Of a DNA stretch of 64,000 nt, positions 10,685 through 21,821 are shown one piece after another. The stretch is from assembly GCA_029931535.1 (NCBI GenBank), contig JAQPZY010000353.1:1-64000 (forward strand). Reading direction: 5' to 3'. The position numbers and the translations under genes were made by a program. The notes under the pieces are model-generated. The model was given only the letters and a program-made list of their open reading frames with translations. It did not search any database and had not been told where the DNA came from. Each line of letters begins with the position of its first letter. Position 1 is the first letter of the stretch. Source of the DNA: Margaritifera margaritifera. Its lineage: Eukaryota > Mollusca > Bivalvia > Unionida > Margaritiferidae.

Positions 10685-12199
10685 TGTCAGAAGTGGGATG
10701 GAATTGTGTATAATTTATATCAATATGTATATGTGATCAAAAATGTACTCGGGTTTCGTTGCCGCGTACAGCGTTACCCGAGGGTGGTTTATTTTTTCGG
10801 CTCTAGTTATTTTGAAATATTGAGCGCGATTCACCCCATGCTGCATGTGCAAATTGCCTGCAGTGAAAACCTAAGTACCTAGCTGCACAGTTCTGCCACA
10901 GCTAGGGTACATATAGAGCAAATTCTCTATAAACAACTTACACTACAACGAGTCTTGTCAGAAAGCTTACCTCTTTACGGGAGCAAATCTTCAGCTGTAG
11001 AGGTATGTGAAATTTAAGATTGTATTCTTTATCACTATTCGTTTTATATGACAGAATTGTTTCATATATTAGATGTTTTAGAATTTATGCTAAATTTTAC
11101 AGAGAGTCAATACCTAAGTTATACAACGCCATGATATTAGAAATACCATAGTCTGGTTCAAGTTCGCTATTTGTTGTAACTGAATAGACGGATTTTATTT
11201 AATTATACGCAGCATGCATTGAATGATTAATGTAATGTGTAACGAGATGTAATTCATGTGCGCGCATGCGCAACATATATCAATGCAAAAGTACTAACCG
11301 TGTCATATGTACTACACGGTTTAGTTGTTATACTTTTAGCTGTCTTTGTGTATGGTTTGGTGATGTGGAGTCGCAGAACTCTGTGTGGTATCTTCTGACG
11401 TATACGCTGAGTCTGGTGACGTTGGTTCGGAAGAGTGTACTGGTGTTCTCGATGCGAGGGACCAAGGCTTCGCGACCATCGGGTCTGTGTTGAATGTGAA
11501 GGCTCTCGAGGGATCCTTCAACATACTGGGAGGGGTGGACCATGCGTGGTGGCTCCTTGACCATTGACTAGAGCGGGTGGAACCGGAGATTCATCTTGGA
11601 CGTCAAATGGGCGCCACGATAGTTATATATATTACGTGTTCCATTTTATTGTTATTTTCACTATTGCTATCTGAGCAAAATTACATGTATTCACATTTCA
11701 ATATCGCTATATGTGTGATAGATTCATAATTTCATGCATTTACATTGCAATATCGTTATACGAACGATAGATTCATAAATTCATACTTATTCCAACATCG
11801 CTTGATGAATTGATAAATTGATGAGTTAATAGATTGATGAATAAATGAGTATTATATTGATAAGTGCATAAATCACATGCTTTGGTCACCCTTGGTGCTT
11901 AATAAGACCTTGTTTATATTGGGGTGTAGATCATATACTCTTATTTGTTGATTGGTGATAGGATGTTATTCACGTTTGTTTAAAATTCCATTCGTTAAAT
12001 TCATCTTTGATTTTTTCTCGTTGAGTTAATTGTTGTTGATAGTTCCATGTTAGGAACTTTATAAATTTCCTTATCTTTTTGTTATAATGGTGTCAGATTT
12101 GTTCATTTTTAAATTGCGTTTATAAATAAACATCTTATTAACGCAGTTGCTTTCGGTGTCTTCACTAATCCAGTCCCAACCCGGCTTCATCATGTGACA
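10685..12199 (+). mobile_element. LTR-retrotransposon-type insertion (solo LTR-like, 1,515 bp) inside the integrase
   Basis: The segment begins TGTCA and ends TGACA, a five-base inverted terminus of the TG...CA type, and is flanked by a 5-bp duplication GGAAA. Integrase coding stops exactly at its left edge and resumes exactly at its right edge. A polyadenylation-type AATAAA lies at about 12,124, about 75 bases before the end, as in the R-U5 part of an LTR. No long coding frame is inside. The first 15 bases, TGTCAGAAGTGGGAT, equal the complement of a eukaryotic tRNA-Leu 3' end without its CCA, which is a primer-binding site pattern. It may therefore be a solo LTR, or an aberrant copy that starts at the primer site and lacks its 5' LTR. 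Direction is inferred from the AATAAA. Confidence 0.65.
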
Positions 12200-12527
12200 G
12201 GAAACACTTTACAAAAAATCAGAAGAGTAAATATGTAGATGTTACAGCAGTCGCTAGTAGACAAGGATAACAATACGAAGCATAGAAGTATTGGAATGAT
12301 GCCAACACAAGCAAAATCAAGACAGCATATCAAACAGATTATTGTTTTACATACAAGTTTTATGTGGGCGACCGGGTCAGGATTTCCAGAATAAAAAACA
12401 AATGTTTTGGAAAAGGTCCTACAGAAAACTGGACTGAAGAAGTGTTTACCGTGACAGAAGTATTGAAAACAATTCATGTAAAGTGCAAGATCAAAGACCT
12501 TAATGGCGAAGACATAATCAAGCTTTA
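12200..12527 (+). pseudogene. Polinton-type integrase, C-terminal part (continuation after the insertion)
   Basis: Coding resumes at the insertion's right edge with KNQKSKYVDV. It shifts frame to NNTKHRSIGMMPTQ (about 12,260-12,300), the block that follows the rve core, and then reads VGDRVRIS with TENWTEEVFTVTEV, an SH3-like integrase C-terminal domain. It ends with DLNGEDIIKL and a stop at about 12,527. Frameshifts occur near 12,240 and 12,345. Together with 10,290-10,684 it makes one integrase interrupted by the LTR-type element. Confidence 0.75.
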
Positions 12528-12529
12528 AA

Positions 12530-12744
12530 AAATTCTCTCTTCCTGGTAAATTCAGCTTGATAGACCTGTCAAAGATCTCTTTGAATTGCACTAGATCATC
12601 GTTTGACAAATTAAATCACGTCCAGTTGTTTCTGATGCGATATTTTTCTAGTATATCTTTGCGGTCTTGTGTTGTAATGCAGATAAGCATTTTGTACTTG
12701 GTTGTACTTGTCGTAGTCACGGACAATGTCTTCTTCATTTTCAT
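12530..12744 (-). pseudogene. Small unrecognised protein, minus strand, between integrase and polymerase
   Basis: From an ATG at 12,744 (minus strand) the frame reads TTQDRKDILEKYRIRNNW, has one TGA, then NLSNDDLVQFKEIFDRSI and KLNLPG, about 70 codons in all. It is coding-like and hydrophilic. The frame stays open beyond 12,530 only because the complement of the integrase tail happens to lack stops there. A short gene opposite in strand to its neighbours is unusual in this block. No family is recognised. Confidence 0.3.
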
Positions 12745-12781
12745 CTGAATCATAAATGTGTATCACACAACGTTATATATC

Positions 12782-13033
12782 ATGTCAGACACAATTGTTT
12801 ACATCACGGACGTTTACTTCGAGCAGCCAAACTTAATTTTTAATGCCGACAAATCGCTGTATAAAAATCCCGAATCATATACTAATTTGGTTCTCATTGT
12901 GACATTAGAAATTGTCGCTCCTGGAGCAGACAATTTGTTTAAAACGAGGATTCTGCTTACGGATGAGCAGAGGCAACTATGTAAAAAACATGACCTAATA
13001 AACAATAGCTACAGTAACGCTGATGCGTCATAG
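12782..13033 (+). CDS. Unrecognised 83-residue open frame before polymerase
   Basis: Intact frame from ATG 12,782 to the stop at 13,031-13,033, encoding text such as VYITDVYFEQPNLIF and RILLTDEQRQLCKKH. It is acidic to neutral, with no signal peptide or membrane helix. It is the only unbroken small frame in the type A block and lies about 170 bases before the polymerase relic on the same strand. The family is unknown; it may be an accessory gene of the element. Confidence 0.35.
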   Translation: MSDTIVYITDVYFEQPNLIFNADKSLYKNPESYTNLVLIVTLEIVAPGADNLFKTRILLTDEQRQLCKKHDLINNSYSNADAS

Positions 13034-13039
13034 CGTATC

Positions 13040-15125
13040 ATGCTTCAGCTGAGAAACTCTGTTAGAAATATTAGAAGTTAACAATTAGAGAAATAATGAG
13101 CACAAAGATGACCTTTTATTGAAAATCGTCAGGCCTCTGCCGGCTACGACAAAACGTTTGCTTTAAAAAAATATCAGGTTGATGCCACTTGATATTTTTA
13201 CAAAGGTTGTTGAACCTACACAACACAGATTTTGTCCAAGGTGCTGCAGTTGCATCGTGGCATAAAGTTTTCTGTTGGCATCAGCGAGTTGTTTTCACAG
13301 CAAGCAGATGACACTATAACTGAAGTGCATTTCATTTTAAAACCAGTTGGAGCATTTCATCATAGCTTTGAAGTGAGAAGAGTTTTTGAAGCTCTTCAAA
13401 ACAGCATTGCTAACTTTCAACGGGAAGGCTCCGGGTGGACATTAGTAGGTGTCACAGAATGCATCCTTAACACGGCTAAGTACAATGAGCTACGAGGCAA
13501 ATACTATTTGGAGCTGCCAGCTAAAATAATGAATAGTCAAAGTTGTGTTAACATGCAAAATAAGGACAATAAGTGTCTCAAGTAATCTATGATATCTACT
13601 CTTTATCCAGCTGCAATAAATCCTAACTGAGTTAGCAATTTTAAGCCGTATCATGACGTCCTAAATTTTGCTGCCATCAAGTTGCCTGTTCAGATTGCTG
13701 ACATTCCAAACTTTAAGAGACAAAATAATGTCTCTGTCAATGTCTTTGGTGTAGGTGCCAGATCAGCAATTTATCCACCACATATTTCATTATTTACCAG
13801 CACTGTCGCTAACATTGATCGGCTTGACATTCATGGCAAAACCAACGATAGCCACTACTGCTGGATACAAAGTTTTTCTGCAATTATGTATGGCCAGTAC
13901 AGCAAACATAAGTGCAAGTTATATTACTGCAGAAAATATCTTCATGGGTCTCAACAGAAGAATTACTTGCTGCCCATGGACTAGATTGTGTTGACATTTC
14001 ACAAACTATCAAGCCAGACAAGAAACATAATAATTATATCGGTATCATTTTACAACATCTGTAATATGGCTCGGGTTCCTTTAGTAATTTATGCTGATTT
14101 CGAATCACAGCTAATTCATGTAAAAGGCACAGACAACGATCCTGAAAAGTCTTTAACCAGAAGATGCCAGGTGCATGTTCCACAAAGTTGTGTTTACAAA
14201 GCGCAAAGTAAGCCTGTAAAATTATATCGCATACAAAACTGTGGCGAACATTTCATACGGAGTCTGCTTAAAGAAGTTAATTACATTCATGGAATAACCT
14301 CATCAAGAATGAATTTTAGTGAACAGGATCTAGAAGACTTTTTTCAGGCTAAATTATGTTGGATCTGTAATAAGGATCTTGGCAATGACAGAGTTCGAGA
14401 TCATTGTCATTAGATTGGCAGATACCGCCACGCTGCTCATAACAAGTACAATCTGAAATAAAGATGGCCTGAATTTGTATTGGTAGTATTTCATAATTTG
14501 AGAGGTTATGATTCACATCTCATTGTAAAGCACTTTGGCAAGTTCAAGAAATGGATTACCTGCATTCCAAATAGCATGGTAAAGTACCTGTAATTTTCTC
14601 TTGGCAATCTGCATTTTATTGACAGGTTTCAGCTCATGCCTGAATCGCTTGATGAACTTGTTAATAACGTTAGAAAATTGGCAAACCATAATGTATCTGT
14701 CATTTTCAAATATTCTGTACAGGAGTTTAGTGACAACAAACTTGACCTTGTAAATGTTAAAGGAATTTATCCTTACGAGTACATGTTGTCATCCAGCTTT
14801 TGTCAGCATGAAGATATTTTATGACAACTTAGTTGTGATCCATCGAAAGACGCACTTAACAGTAAATAAACCTATCTACGTTAGTTTTGCCATACTTGAA
14901 CTGTCAAAATATCTCATGTATCAATTTCACTATGAAATATTAAAAAGAATATGCTGACGGAGCCAAACTGCTGCTTACTGACACTATGCTACGAAATTAA
15001 AACAAATGATGTGTAAGAGAACATGTTTGCAATGAAAGAGCATTTTAACGTTTCAGATTATCCGAAGGATGATGACAGGCTCAAAAACTTGTATGATGAG
15101 ACAATATCCACTGATGCTCGAGTCG
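13040..15125 (+). pseudogene. Protein-primed family B DNA polymerase, palm region deleted
   Basis: Plus-strand pieces in order: an N-terminal block with REGSGWTLVGVTE (13,418-13,456) and VNMQNKDNKC; a block with ADIPNFKRQNNVSVNVFG (13,694-13,747) and HYCWIQSFSAIM; the exonuclease Exo I box YADFE (14,090-14,104) with RDHCH (14,398-14,412); FHNLRGYDSHLIVKHFGK (about 14,488-14,540); and YPYEYM (about 14,769). The sequence then jumps to KTHLTVNKPIYVSFAILELS (from about 14,848), which in the family follows polymerase motif B. About 250 residues carrying motifs A and B are missing. A motif C-like LLLTDT remnant follows near 14,970. This is the polB of Polinton-type elements, and it cannot encode an active enzyme. 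Confidence 0.8.
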
Positions 15126-15159
15126 AGTCACATGACCAGGGCACTGAAACTTTCAAATG

Positions 15160-15485
15160 AGCGAATGAGCCAAAGTTGCATCTGATTGGTTGCTGTATCT
15201 GATGGAACAGCCGGATGTAACCATGAAATTAGTGATGTTTTATTTCACATGGATTCACAAGTTTTCAAACATAGGATTTGATCCGGAAATATTATGTACA
15301 TATCGCCAAAAGTATCTTCAACTGACTGTTACTCAAGAGCCATGATACATACCGGTAAGCGTCTAAAATGTACACGGGCAAGGTGTGGACAGATTGCTTG
15401 CACGACAAATTGCACAAGTTAATGAATTAATCAGGAAGCATGTGAAGTTCCGTGGGAATTATGTACCGAAAGCATGAAAGCACGC
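15160..15485 (+). pseudogene. Unassigned coding-like fragment after the polymerase
   Basis: A 57-codon frame (about 15,169-15,345) reads ASDWLLYLMEQPDVTM and FYFTWIHKFSNIGFD. After its stop another frame gives DRLLARQIAQVNELIRK and FRGNYVPKA up to about 15,470. Both look like protein but I recognise neither. They could be the ragged end of the type A element or part of another relic. Confidence 0.25.
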
Positions 15486-16120
15486 CACTGGTCTAGATGT
15501 CTTAATGGGACCCCAAACAACAATTAATTTTTTTTAGCAGTCTGGGAATTTGCTCTGTTGTCAGCTGTGAATTACTGAAAAATAGATAAAAAATATCGAT
15601 CTGAAGCCATTTCCTTCAAAGAGATAAATACAGTTGTTAAGTGTATAATGTGAACCATTTGCACCTTAAATATGTCAGTATGTATGTCAAATGAAAATAC
15701 ATAAATCAGAGTGACCACATGCATTTGCTATGCCTTCATATTATGAGTTTATGAAGAAGAACAAAACATTTGATTTTCATGTAAAACAATGATCGTGTTC
15801 TTGCGAATTATCAAATATGTTAACCTGAGCTTAGGAAAGGGAACAGTGTGACAAGAAATTATTTTAAGTACTGTTATCATTCTTCATATCAACTGTGTAT
15901 ATTGATTGCTTTAAATTCTGACATTTATAGACCGATCTACACCTTAGTCGTTGTTAATAGATGTTACAATGTTATAGGGCAATGTAGATTTAATGCGGAC
16001 TTAATATTTAAGAGTGTACTGCTACTACACAAGCAATGCCCTCATATGCAAGTACACTAGATAGTCCACAGGAACATGTCATATTCTTCTCCCTACTCCT
16101 CCTCCAGTCAGTATCCACTG
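15486..16120. other. Non-coding stretch
   Basis: No coding or repeat signal recognised; it separates the Polinton relics from the CXC pseudogene. Confidence 0.4.
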
Positions 16121-16124
16121 GGTT

Positions 16125-17160
16125 TACTTGTTCCATGTTGCCCCACGCCTCTCAAATGTCAGAACAGTCATATATATATCAGCGTAGCTGAGCCCTATAT
16201 TATGACAGGTGCACCTTGTTGTTTGGCATCTCCTTTTGGTGCAGTGACACTTCACCATGTGCAGTCCAGACTTTGGTGCTGAAATTTGCATGGTCATGAC
16301 TAGAATCCAATCTTCTCTTTCCGACTTCCAGCCATATTCCTGTGGTGACAGGATCTCAGGATTTGCTCTGGTGTCATTGTTCCAGATAAAGGCCTGGTAG
16401 TGAGCCTGTAGAATTGCTTGACATCTTGTGTAAGTGGTAGCCTTTCTGATTGTGCCTGCTTCTTTGTGAACAGCTACCAACTCAACTTCTCTACCTTTGA
16501 GGTCTGAGTTTGAAGTAGGTACACATTACAGATGAACTACTCGATAGCTGCAAAGGTGTCATTAGTATGCACTGAGGTTGTGCCCAAGTTTGTAAGTGCA
16601 GTTATACTGTCATCACTGGCATCTTGGAAACCCTTCCAGAAAGCTAGTTTTTCCCTTTTCGGCAAAACTTGTACCACTTCTGGCATGGAATCCTGGCAAG
16701 GTCGCAACCTGACTAAGTCCAATGGCTTCATAGATGGGTCTCAGTGGGCTGATGTTGTGCCTCTGACCTGTTTCAGTTATAAAGTTGGTGTCCTTGCATA
16801 ATTCTGGATACTGTCAGATAGACAGCACAAAGATTTTGGTATCTAGTGAGTGAATGCTGATGCTGGAAGCCCCACAGGCTGTTGTATCAGCAGCATGCAG
16901 CAGCATCTTTTGTACTGGCTTCTTCTTGCTCACTATGAAGGTGGCTTATAACCATGTGAGTTGTTTGGCATTGAGACCCCATGCCACCACCACGTGCTTC
17001 TCATTCGCGTGTGCCTTCTCCAGCATCTTCTCAGCCAGGTGAGTTCCATCTTTGTCGTTCCATGGCTACCATTGCTGTGTTTGCTGAATTGTTTTAATAT
17101 AATATTTAATTGTATACACAATATTATTGAAAGTGTATACTGTACAATAGCGAAGATAAA
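16125..17160 (-). pseudogene. Pseudogene of a widespread invertebrate CXC-domain (tesmin/TSO1-like) protein family
   Basis: Read on the minus strand from about 17,160 to 16,125 the text is continuous apart from frameshifts and stops. In order: an ASSISIHSLDTKIFVLSI block (about 16,800-16,870) and CKDTNFITETGQRH (about 16,760), then KTSF and FWKGFQDASDDSITALT (about 16,600), LGTTSVHTNDTFAAIE, NPEILSPQEYGWKSE (about 16,330), ISAPKSGLHMVKCHC, and a cysteine cluster CHCTKRRCQTTRCTC (about 16,190-16,240). The 'P-x-x-x-G-W ... AP ... C-x-C' ending is shared by many multi-copy invertebrate proteins with a CXC zinc-binding tail, often linked to mobile elements. Intronless, broken and without neighbours of its kind, it is probably a transposed relic. 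Its biochemical role is unknown to me. Confidence 0.65.
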
Positions 17161-17164
17161 ATAA

Positions 17165-18200
17165 ATATATTATTATTTAAATTGGCTTGATTGCAAATAA
17201 TAATAGTGAGAGTATCTGACGTTCAATGTGCAAAACCTGTCTGATTAATGCCGCTATAATTAAACATCATATTATCACCATTTGTTTAATACTTTGTCTG
17301 ATCAGTGCGTCCTTAATTAGTAAAATTGCAAACTCTAATAATGGGATCATCTGACCTTGAACTGGCAAAAAACCGTTTGATCAACGCCTTTATAATTAAA
17401 GTACTTTTGACGGGATTTGCATACCATTCTAGAACACAAAATATAATGCTGACTTGAAATAACGTTGTAATTTGTGGTCACATGGAAGTGTTATAATATT
17501 ATATATGTATTAATATAATAAAATATCTATTCAGAAATCAATATTTAATGGATTTAACATGTGATTTAAATTAAATATTTTCAAATGTTTCATAGGTTAA
17601 AATGAAAATAAGTTGGTTTTCGGGTTCGAGATTTTACTCAAAAGATAAATAGTCGACGATAACAGTAAAGTACGTTATATTATTGTGTTACTCATCAATA
17701 ACTCTTTACACAAACGTTGCTTGTAAATACAATGCGAAGAAAACACGACTTTCATGATAAGTCAATAAAAAACATGGGTACATTTATATGCATTACTGTT
17801 TGACAGTGTAAAATGTTAGACATGCTGACCTGATTTATGAAAAGTTTCAAAATGTGTTTCAGACATTAATTCGAATCAAAACTTGATATTGTCTTTATTG
17901 TAAACATTGAAAAGTTATTTTGGTTTAACAAAATCTAAATGCAATAACTCATATCTATTTTGTTCTGATTTCGGCTAGAAATTTGCTAATATTTATCTTA
18001 TATAAATGTAAGCGCTGAAAATCAACCTTTTACATTCTCTTAATATGTTTGTGAAAACAGTAATAACTACTAAAATAAATCAGGTATTAGGTGTTCCATT
18101 GCTTTTCTTATAATATTTCACATGATCTGAATCAGCCCGACATTTGGCCCATTATTTAGGCCGAATCAGTTATGGTCCGAATCAGCCAGCATTCTTAGTG
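17165..18200. other. Non-coding stretch with a short degenerate repeat
   Basis: At 17,238-17,400 the phrase GTCTGATTAATGCC...TATAATTAAA recurs three times in diverged form (near 17,240, 17,297 and 17,375). The rest is AT-rich with nothing recognised. Confidence 0.4.
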
Positions 18201-19200
18201 TAGTGCTAAGAGAGATGGATACAATCATCTAGTTTAATGATTAAAGCATGAACAGTGAAAACATCAACTGAACTAAAGTTAGTGAAATGTGAAATACGGG
18301 TCACAATGACCTGTGTTGAAGATGAGGGTGTAGTATTTATCAGGATGCATTCTCTTGGCAAGTCGCATGATTCTATGTATAACAGTATTATACAGTTGAT
18401 ATAACACCAATATGGATATGAGCTAAATGCAAAAACTCCACACAAACCAGTAAAATGTAATGTGAAATGTACATGTAGGTCACAATTATATTCTTGTGTT
18501 GTAAGGTTGTGGTGCTAATATAAACGCATACAACCACCTAGTTTGATAATTCTGGCAAGAGCCGAGCTTGATAATAAACTCAAGTCAGTGAAGCATGAAA
18601 TATAGGTCAAAAGGTTGTAGTAATCAACATGATAAATGTACATTCCCTCACCAAATTTTTAATGAATCTTGGTATAACAGTATGTATGTATATATGGTGC
18701 TAAATACCTATTTGGCTATGAATAAAAGTGGAAAAACTTAACCTAATCCAGTACAATATGAAATGTGGTTCACAGTGATTCTTTGGTGGTAAGGGTATGT
18801 TTCTAACAGATACAAACAATCATCTAGTTTGACGAGTGTAGGATGAATATAGTGCAAGAAAAAAACTTAAAACAAAAAAGTTCACCAAAGTCTTTAAATT
18901 GTGTGTTTAGACTTCATGATGGTGATAAGCTAAATGCATAAACTTAACCTAAGCCAGTAAGATATTAAATGTAGGTCACAAAGACCTTCCTTTGTGGTAA
19001 ATGTGTCGTACTAAAAGAAATATAAATGAGCTAAAACCAAAAAATTTAACCAAAGGCAATGAAGCATGAAATATAGGTCACAGTGACATACATTTATGAT
19101 TAATTTGGTGTACTAATCATCAAGATGCACCCTCTCACCAATTTTCATGATTCAAGGTATAATATTTATACAGTATGCCAAAAAAGAAAAAGAAAATCCA
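18200..19200. repeat. Diverged tandem array with AGGTCACA box
   Basis: At least six degenerate units recur at irregular 100-200 base spacing. Each has a 'GTGAAATGTAGGTCACAGTGA'-like core, seen near 18,289, 18,462, 18,597, 18,760, 18,966 and 19,067. A second box 'GAGCTAAATGCAAAAACTTAACC' and a third 'CACCCTCTCACCAATTTTCATG' recur as well. No open frame is conserved across units. It is unrelated to the larger AAGATGGC family further right. Confidence 0.65.
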
Positions 19201-20145
19201 CCCCCCATCCTAAATAAAGTAGGAACTAAATGCAAAACTTAACAAAGCATTTACAACTAATGTACATGCATGTAACAAGTTAGCCCCCTCGCCTGGAGTA
19301 AATACTATGAAACCTATTACAAACTAGGACCTAGGAAACGATGCCAGTGGTAGTACAATAGCCCACCTCTACTTCACAGAGGTGAGGTTAAAATTACAGA
19401 TCTATATTCCATAAAGCTTTCAAGATCCCACAATAGTTAATAATGCTAGACCTTTGAACAATGCGTCAACCATTGTCGGATATTCATTTCATTAAGAGCA
19501 TTTGTCAATCCCACATTAGCATCACCCTTCCCGCTCCCTCCATAATCTTGCCATGAAAATTTAACCCCATAAGATTTCCACATTTGGTCTTTTATTCATG
19601 TTCTAAAGTTATTATATAGACATGGAATTACCAAACTGCTTAAAATTTGAAACAATCCTTTTCTTTCGTTTTTTTTTTCCTTCTTAGAATGTAGCCAGTA
19701 ATGGAGACACAAGTTTTATACAACTCGAGATGTGCATGGGCCAGATGACATAGTACTGTGAAGTACACTACAGTATTGTAGTTGGGCACTAACTTTCAAA
19801 CAGAAACATTTAAGTGGCACGGGTCAAGGTGTCAACACCTACTGTCCATGGCGATAATGTGCTGCAAACCAAAAATATTCTGAATCATGACACAAATTCC
19901 TTGTATACAGAGCAACAATCAGAACAGAAACTCGAAGATAATGCAAATGTGTCATAAATTCCCGATCAACAGACCCAAATCAACAGTAAGAACCATGGTC
20001 GACAAATTCATAAAGAACAATTAGTTCACCAATAATTCAAGCATATCTAAGCAAAAAGCCTAGAACGGACTGTGGATGTACAGAATATCAAAAGAGCAAA
20101 CAGTAAAGGATTTGGATACAAAAAGGAGAACAATAGCACTGGACT
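19201..20145. other. Non-coding stretch
   Basis: No recognised gene or repeat. C-rich and A-rich runs occur near 19,200. No splice-flanked exon was seen. Confidence 0.4.
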
Positions 20146-20146
20146 A

Positions 20147-21785
20147 CTATGCCATCATAATAATTCCTAATATGTAGAAATAATGTTGTGGACATAATGT
20201 GTGGGGCATTCTGAGTGACATCATGGATTTAACTGAAAACATTTTATCAGTCAAAAGAGATGCACCAATAAGAACCTTAAAATCATCACCAGGATAGACT
20301 GCAATGTGTGGCCAGTAAATTGCACCTTGGAAGAGATAAGCAAGGAAATATGATGTATTGGTAGAATCCATCCCCAGCTATGATGCATTTGTGAACAAAG
20401 ATGGGTACCTAAGGAATAGTATGCATTGCAAGAATGGTATGCATCCTTAACTGTGGCTGAATGGGAAAGCAAGAGGGGATCAGTGCGGGAGGCAGCCCTG
20501 GAGAGTTTCTTCTGACTGGAGAGAATTTTTATTTCCTCCGAACCTGGAGGTTTGGAGCATAATTCCAGGGGTAGTACATTGTAAATTTCACTAACCACCA
20601 TGTGAAGAGACCAAATCTCTTCCCCTTCCACCACCTGGCACAATGTTTGGGAGAAGGAAGGAGCCCAGAAGGGAGGGGGTGCCACACCAGCCTGTTCTGA
20701 GTCAAACTCGTTAGAGTCCACGAGGAATGAAGGTACATTGTCATCGTGCTTTCACTCCTGTGAGGCAGGACTCTTAGACCTCGTGTCACTCTGTTTGGTA
20801 AAAGATCTGAGGGTAAGGAGAACTGCATCCCATGATTCGTAGCAAGAAGACAGTCTCTGGTTGCCGATTCAGCCGAAGGGTGAGAGTGCGTCTTGATTCT
20901 CCTCAGTCGTTTGGAAGAAGAGGGCCTGTCCCACCTCCTTCTGTACAATCTCCACTATGTAAGAGGACAAAGTTATTCTGTGGGCTGGAACATCAACCTC
21001 TCCAGTATGAGGCTAAGGGTCTAAAGTCCATGGATGAATACAAGGGAAGGACTAATCACTTCCCTGCACTGGACGACCCAACATCCCGTAGGGATTGAGT
21101 GGGATAATATGAACGGGTGGGATGCTAATCCGATTCCCTTCCCTAATTTGGTTCCTGATCGCCAACTCCCAGTCCCTAGCAGAATTCAATGTTAGTGTGT
21201 TGAGAGTGGAGTCTTGACCCAATCCCTATCCCTGTAGCTAGGGGGCTCCAATTACCAATGAAAAGCTACTAAAAGACCACTGTCCGAAGCGCGGTTACCC
21301 GCCATTGACAGGCGACCAGTCAATGACCAGTCAGGTGACTCTGATTCATAGGAAGATTCTTGCTTAGATCATAAAGACTTGGATCATAGCTCTTCCCTTA
21401 CTGGGTGGCTCAATTCTGTTTCCGGGAGCTTAGAGGGTGCTGCTCCTCCATCATGGGGGGGGGCGCAACTCACTCTCGACTGCTTATTTCCTCCCTTGGG
21501 AGGTGCACCATGGGCCTTATGCATCTCCGAGGTGACTGATTCAATCCTCTTCTGAGACCCGAAGGTCTTAGTGATGTATACTTTGTTCCCTCCCATGGAA
21601 GGAAGTTGCGCCTTTTTTCTCCCTTTGTAGGTACATCTTTGTTCTGTGAGGTGTCAGACCTTGTCCAACGAAAGACAACAAAAGGACAGCCATCTGTCCT
21701 TACACAACTGGTACATGCCAGGCAGGCAGGGTATGAATCCGGGGGGGGGGGCGGGAGGCGGGAGCGGGAAGGTGCTTTCTTGTTC
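20147..21785 (-). pseudogene. Coding-like minus-strand block, possible retroelement gag (DIRS-like?)
   Basis: GC-richer than its surroundings, with long minus-strand frames. Near 21,384-21,596 is KAHGAPPKGGNKQ. Frame 20,529-20,948 has a basic RRRWDRPSSSKRLRRIK, and frame 20,251-20,721 has GVAPPPFWAPSFSQTL, VVEGEEIWSLHMVVSEIYN and SSQKKLSRAASRTDPLLL. Cys-containing text reading CLPGMYQLCKDRW lies further upstream near 21,700. Proline-rich, serine-rich and basic segments with a Cys-containing start recall the first ORF (gag-like) of DIRS-type retroelements, but I cannot see a diagnostic motif and no tyrosine recombinase or RT lies next to it. A decayed host exon is an alternative. Several frameshifts are present. 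Confidence 0.3.
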
Positions 21786-21795
21786 CCTCACTTAC

Positions 21796-21821
21796 CAACA
21801 CTTTGTCTCTTAGAAAAGACT
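21796..21821 (-). other. Candidate 26-bp micro-exon, minus strand
   Basis: On the minus strand a pyrimidine tract and TTTTCAG precede 26 bases that end at a strong donor GTAAGTG. In the phase left by the candidate exon at 22.3 kb it reads VFSKRQSV. Support comes only from splice-site quality and phase; chance is quite possible. Confidence 0.2.

Noticed and set aside
11266..11567. Open frames on both strands inside the LTR-type insertion
   Set aside because: Less AT-rich LTR sequence keeps several frames open by chance; none shows gag or pol motifs.
12190..12609. 139-codon minus-strand open frame
   Set aside because: Most of it is the complement of the integrase C-terminal coding sequence. 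Only its first part, read from 12,744, may be a real small gene.
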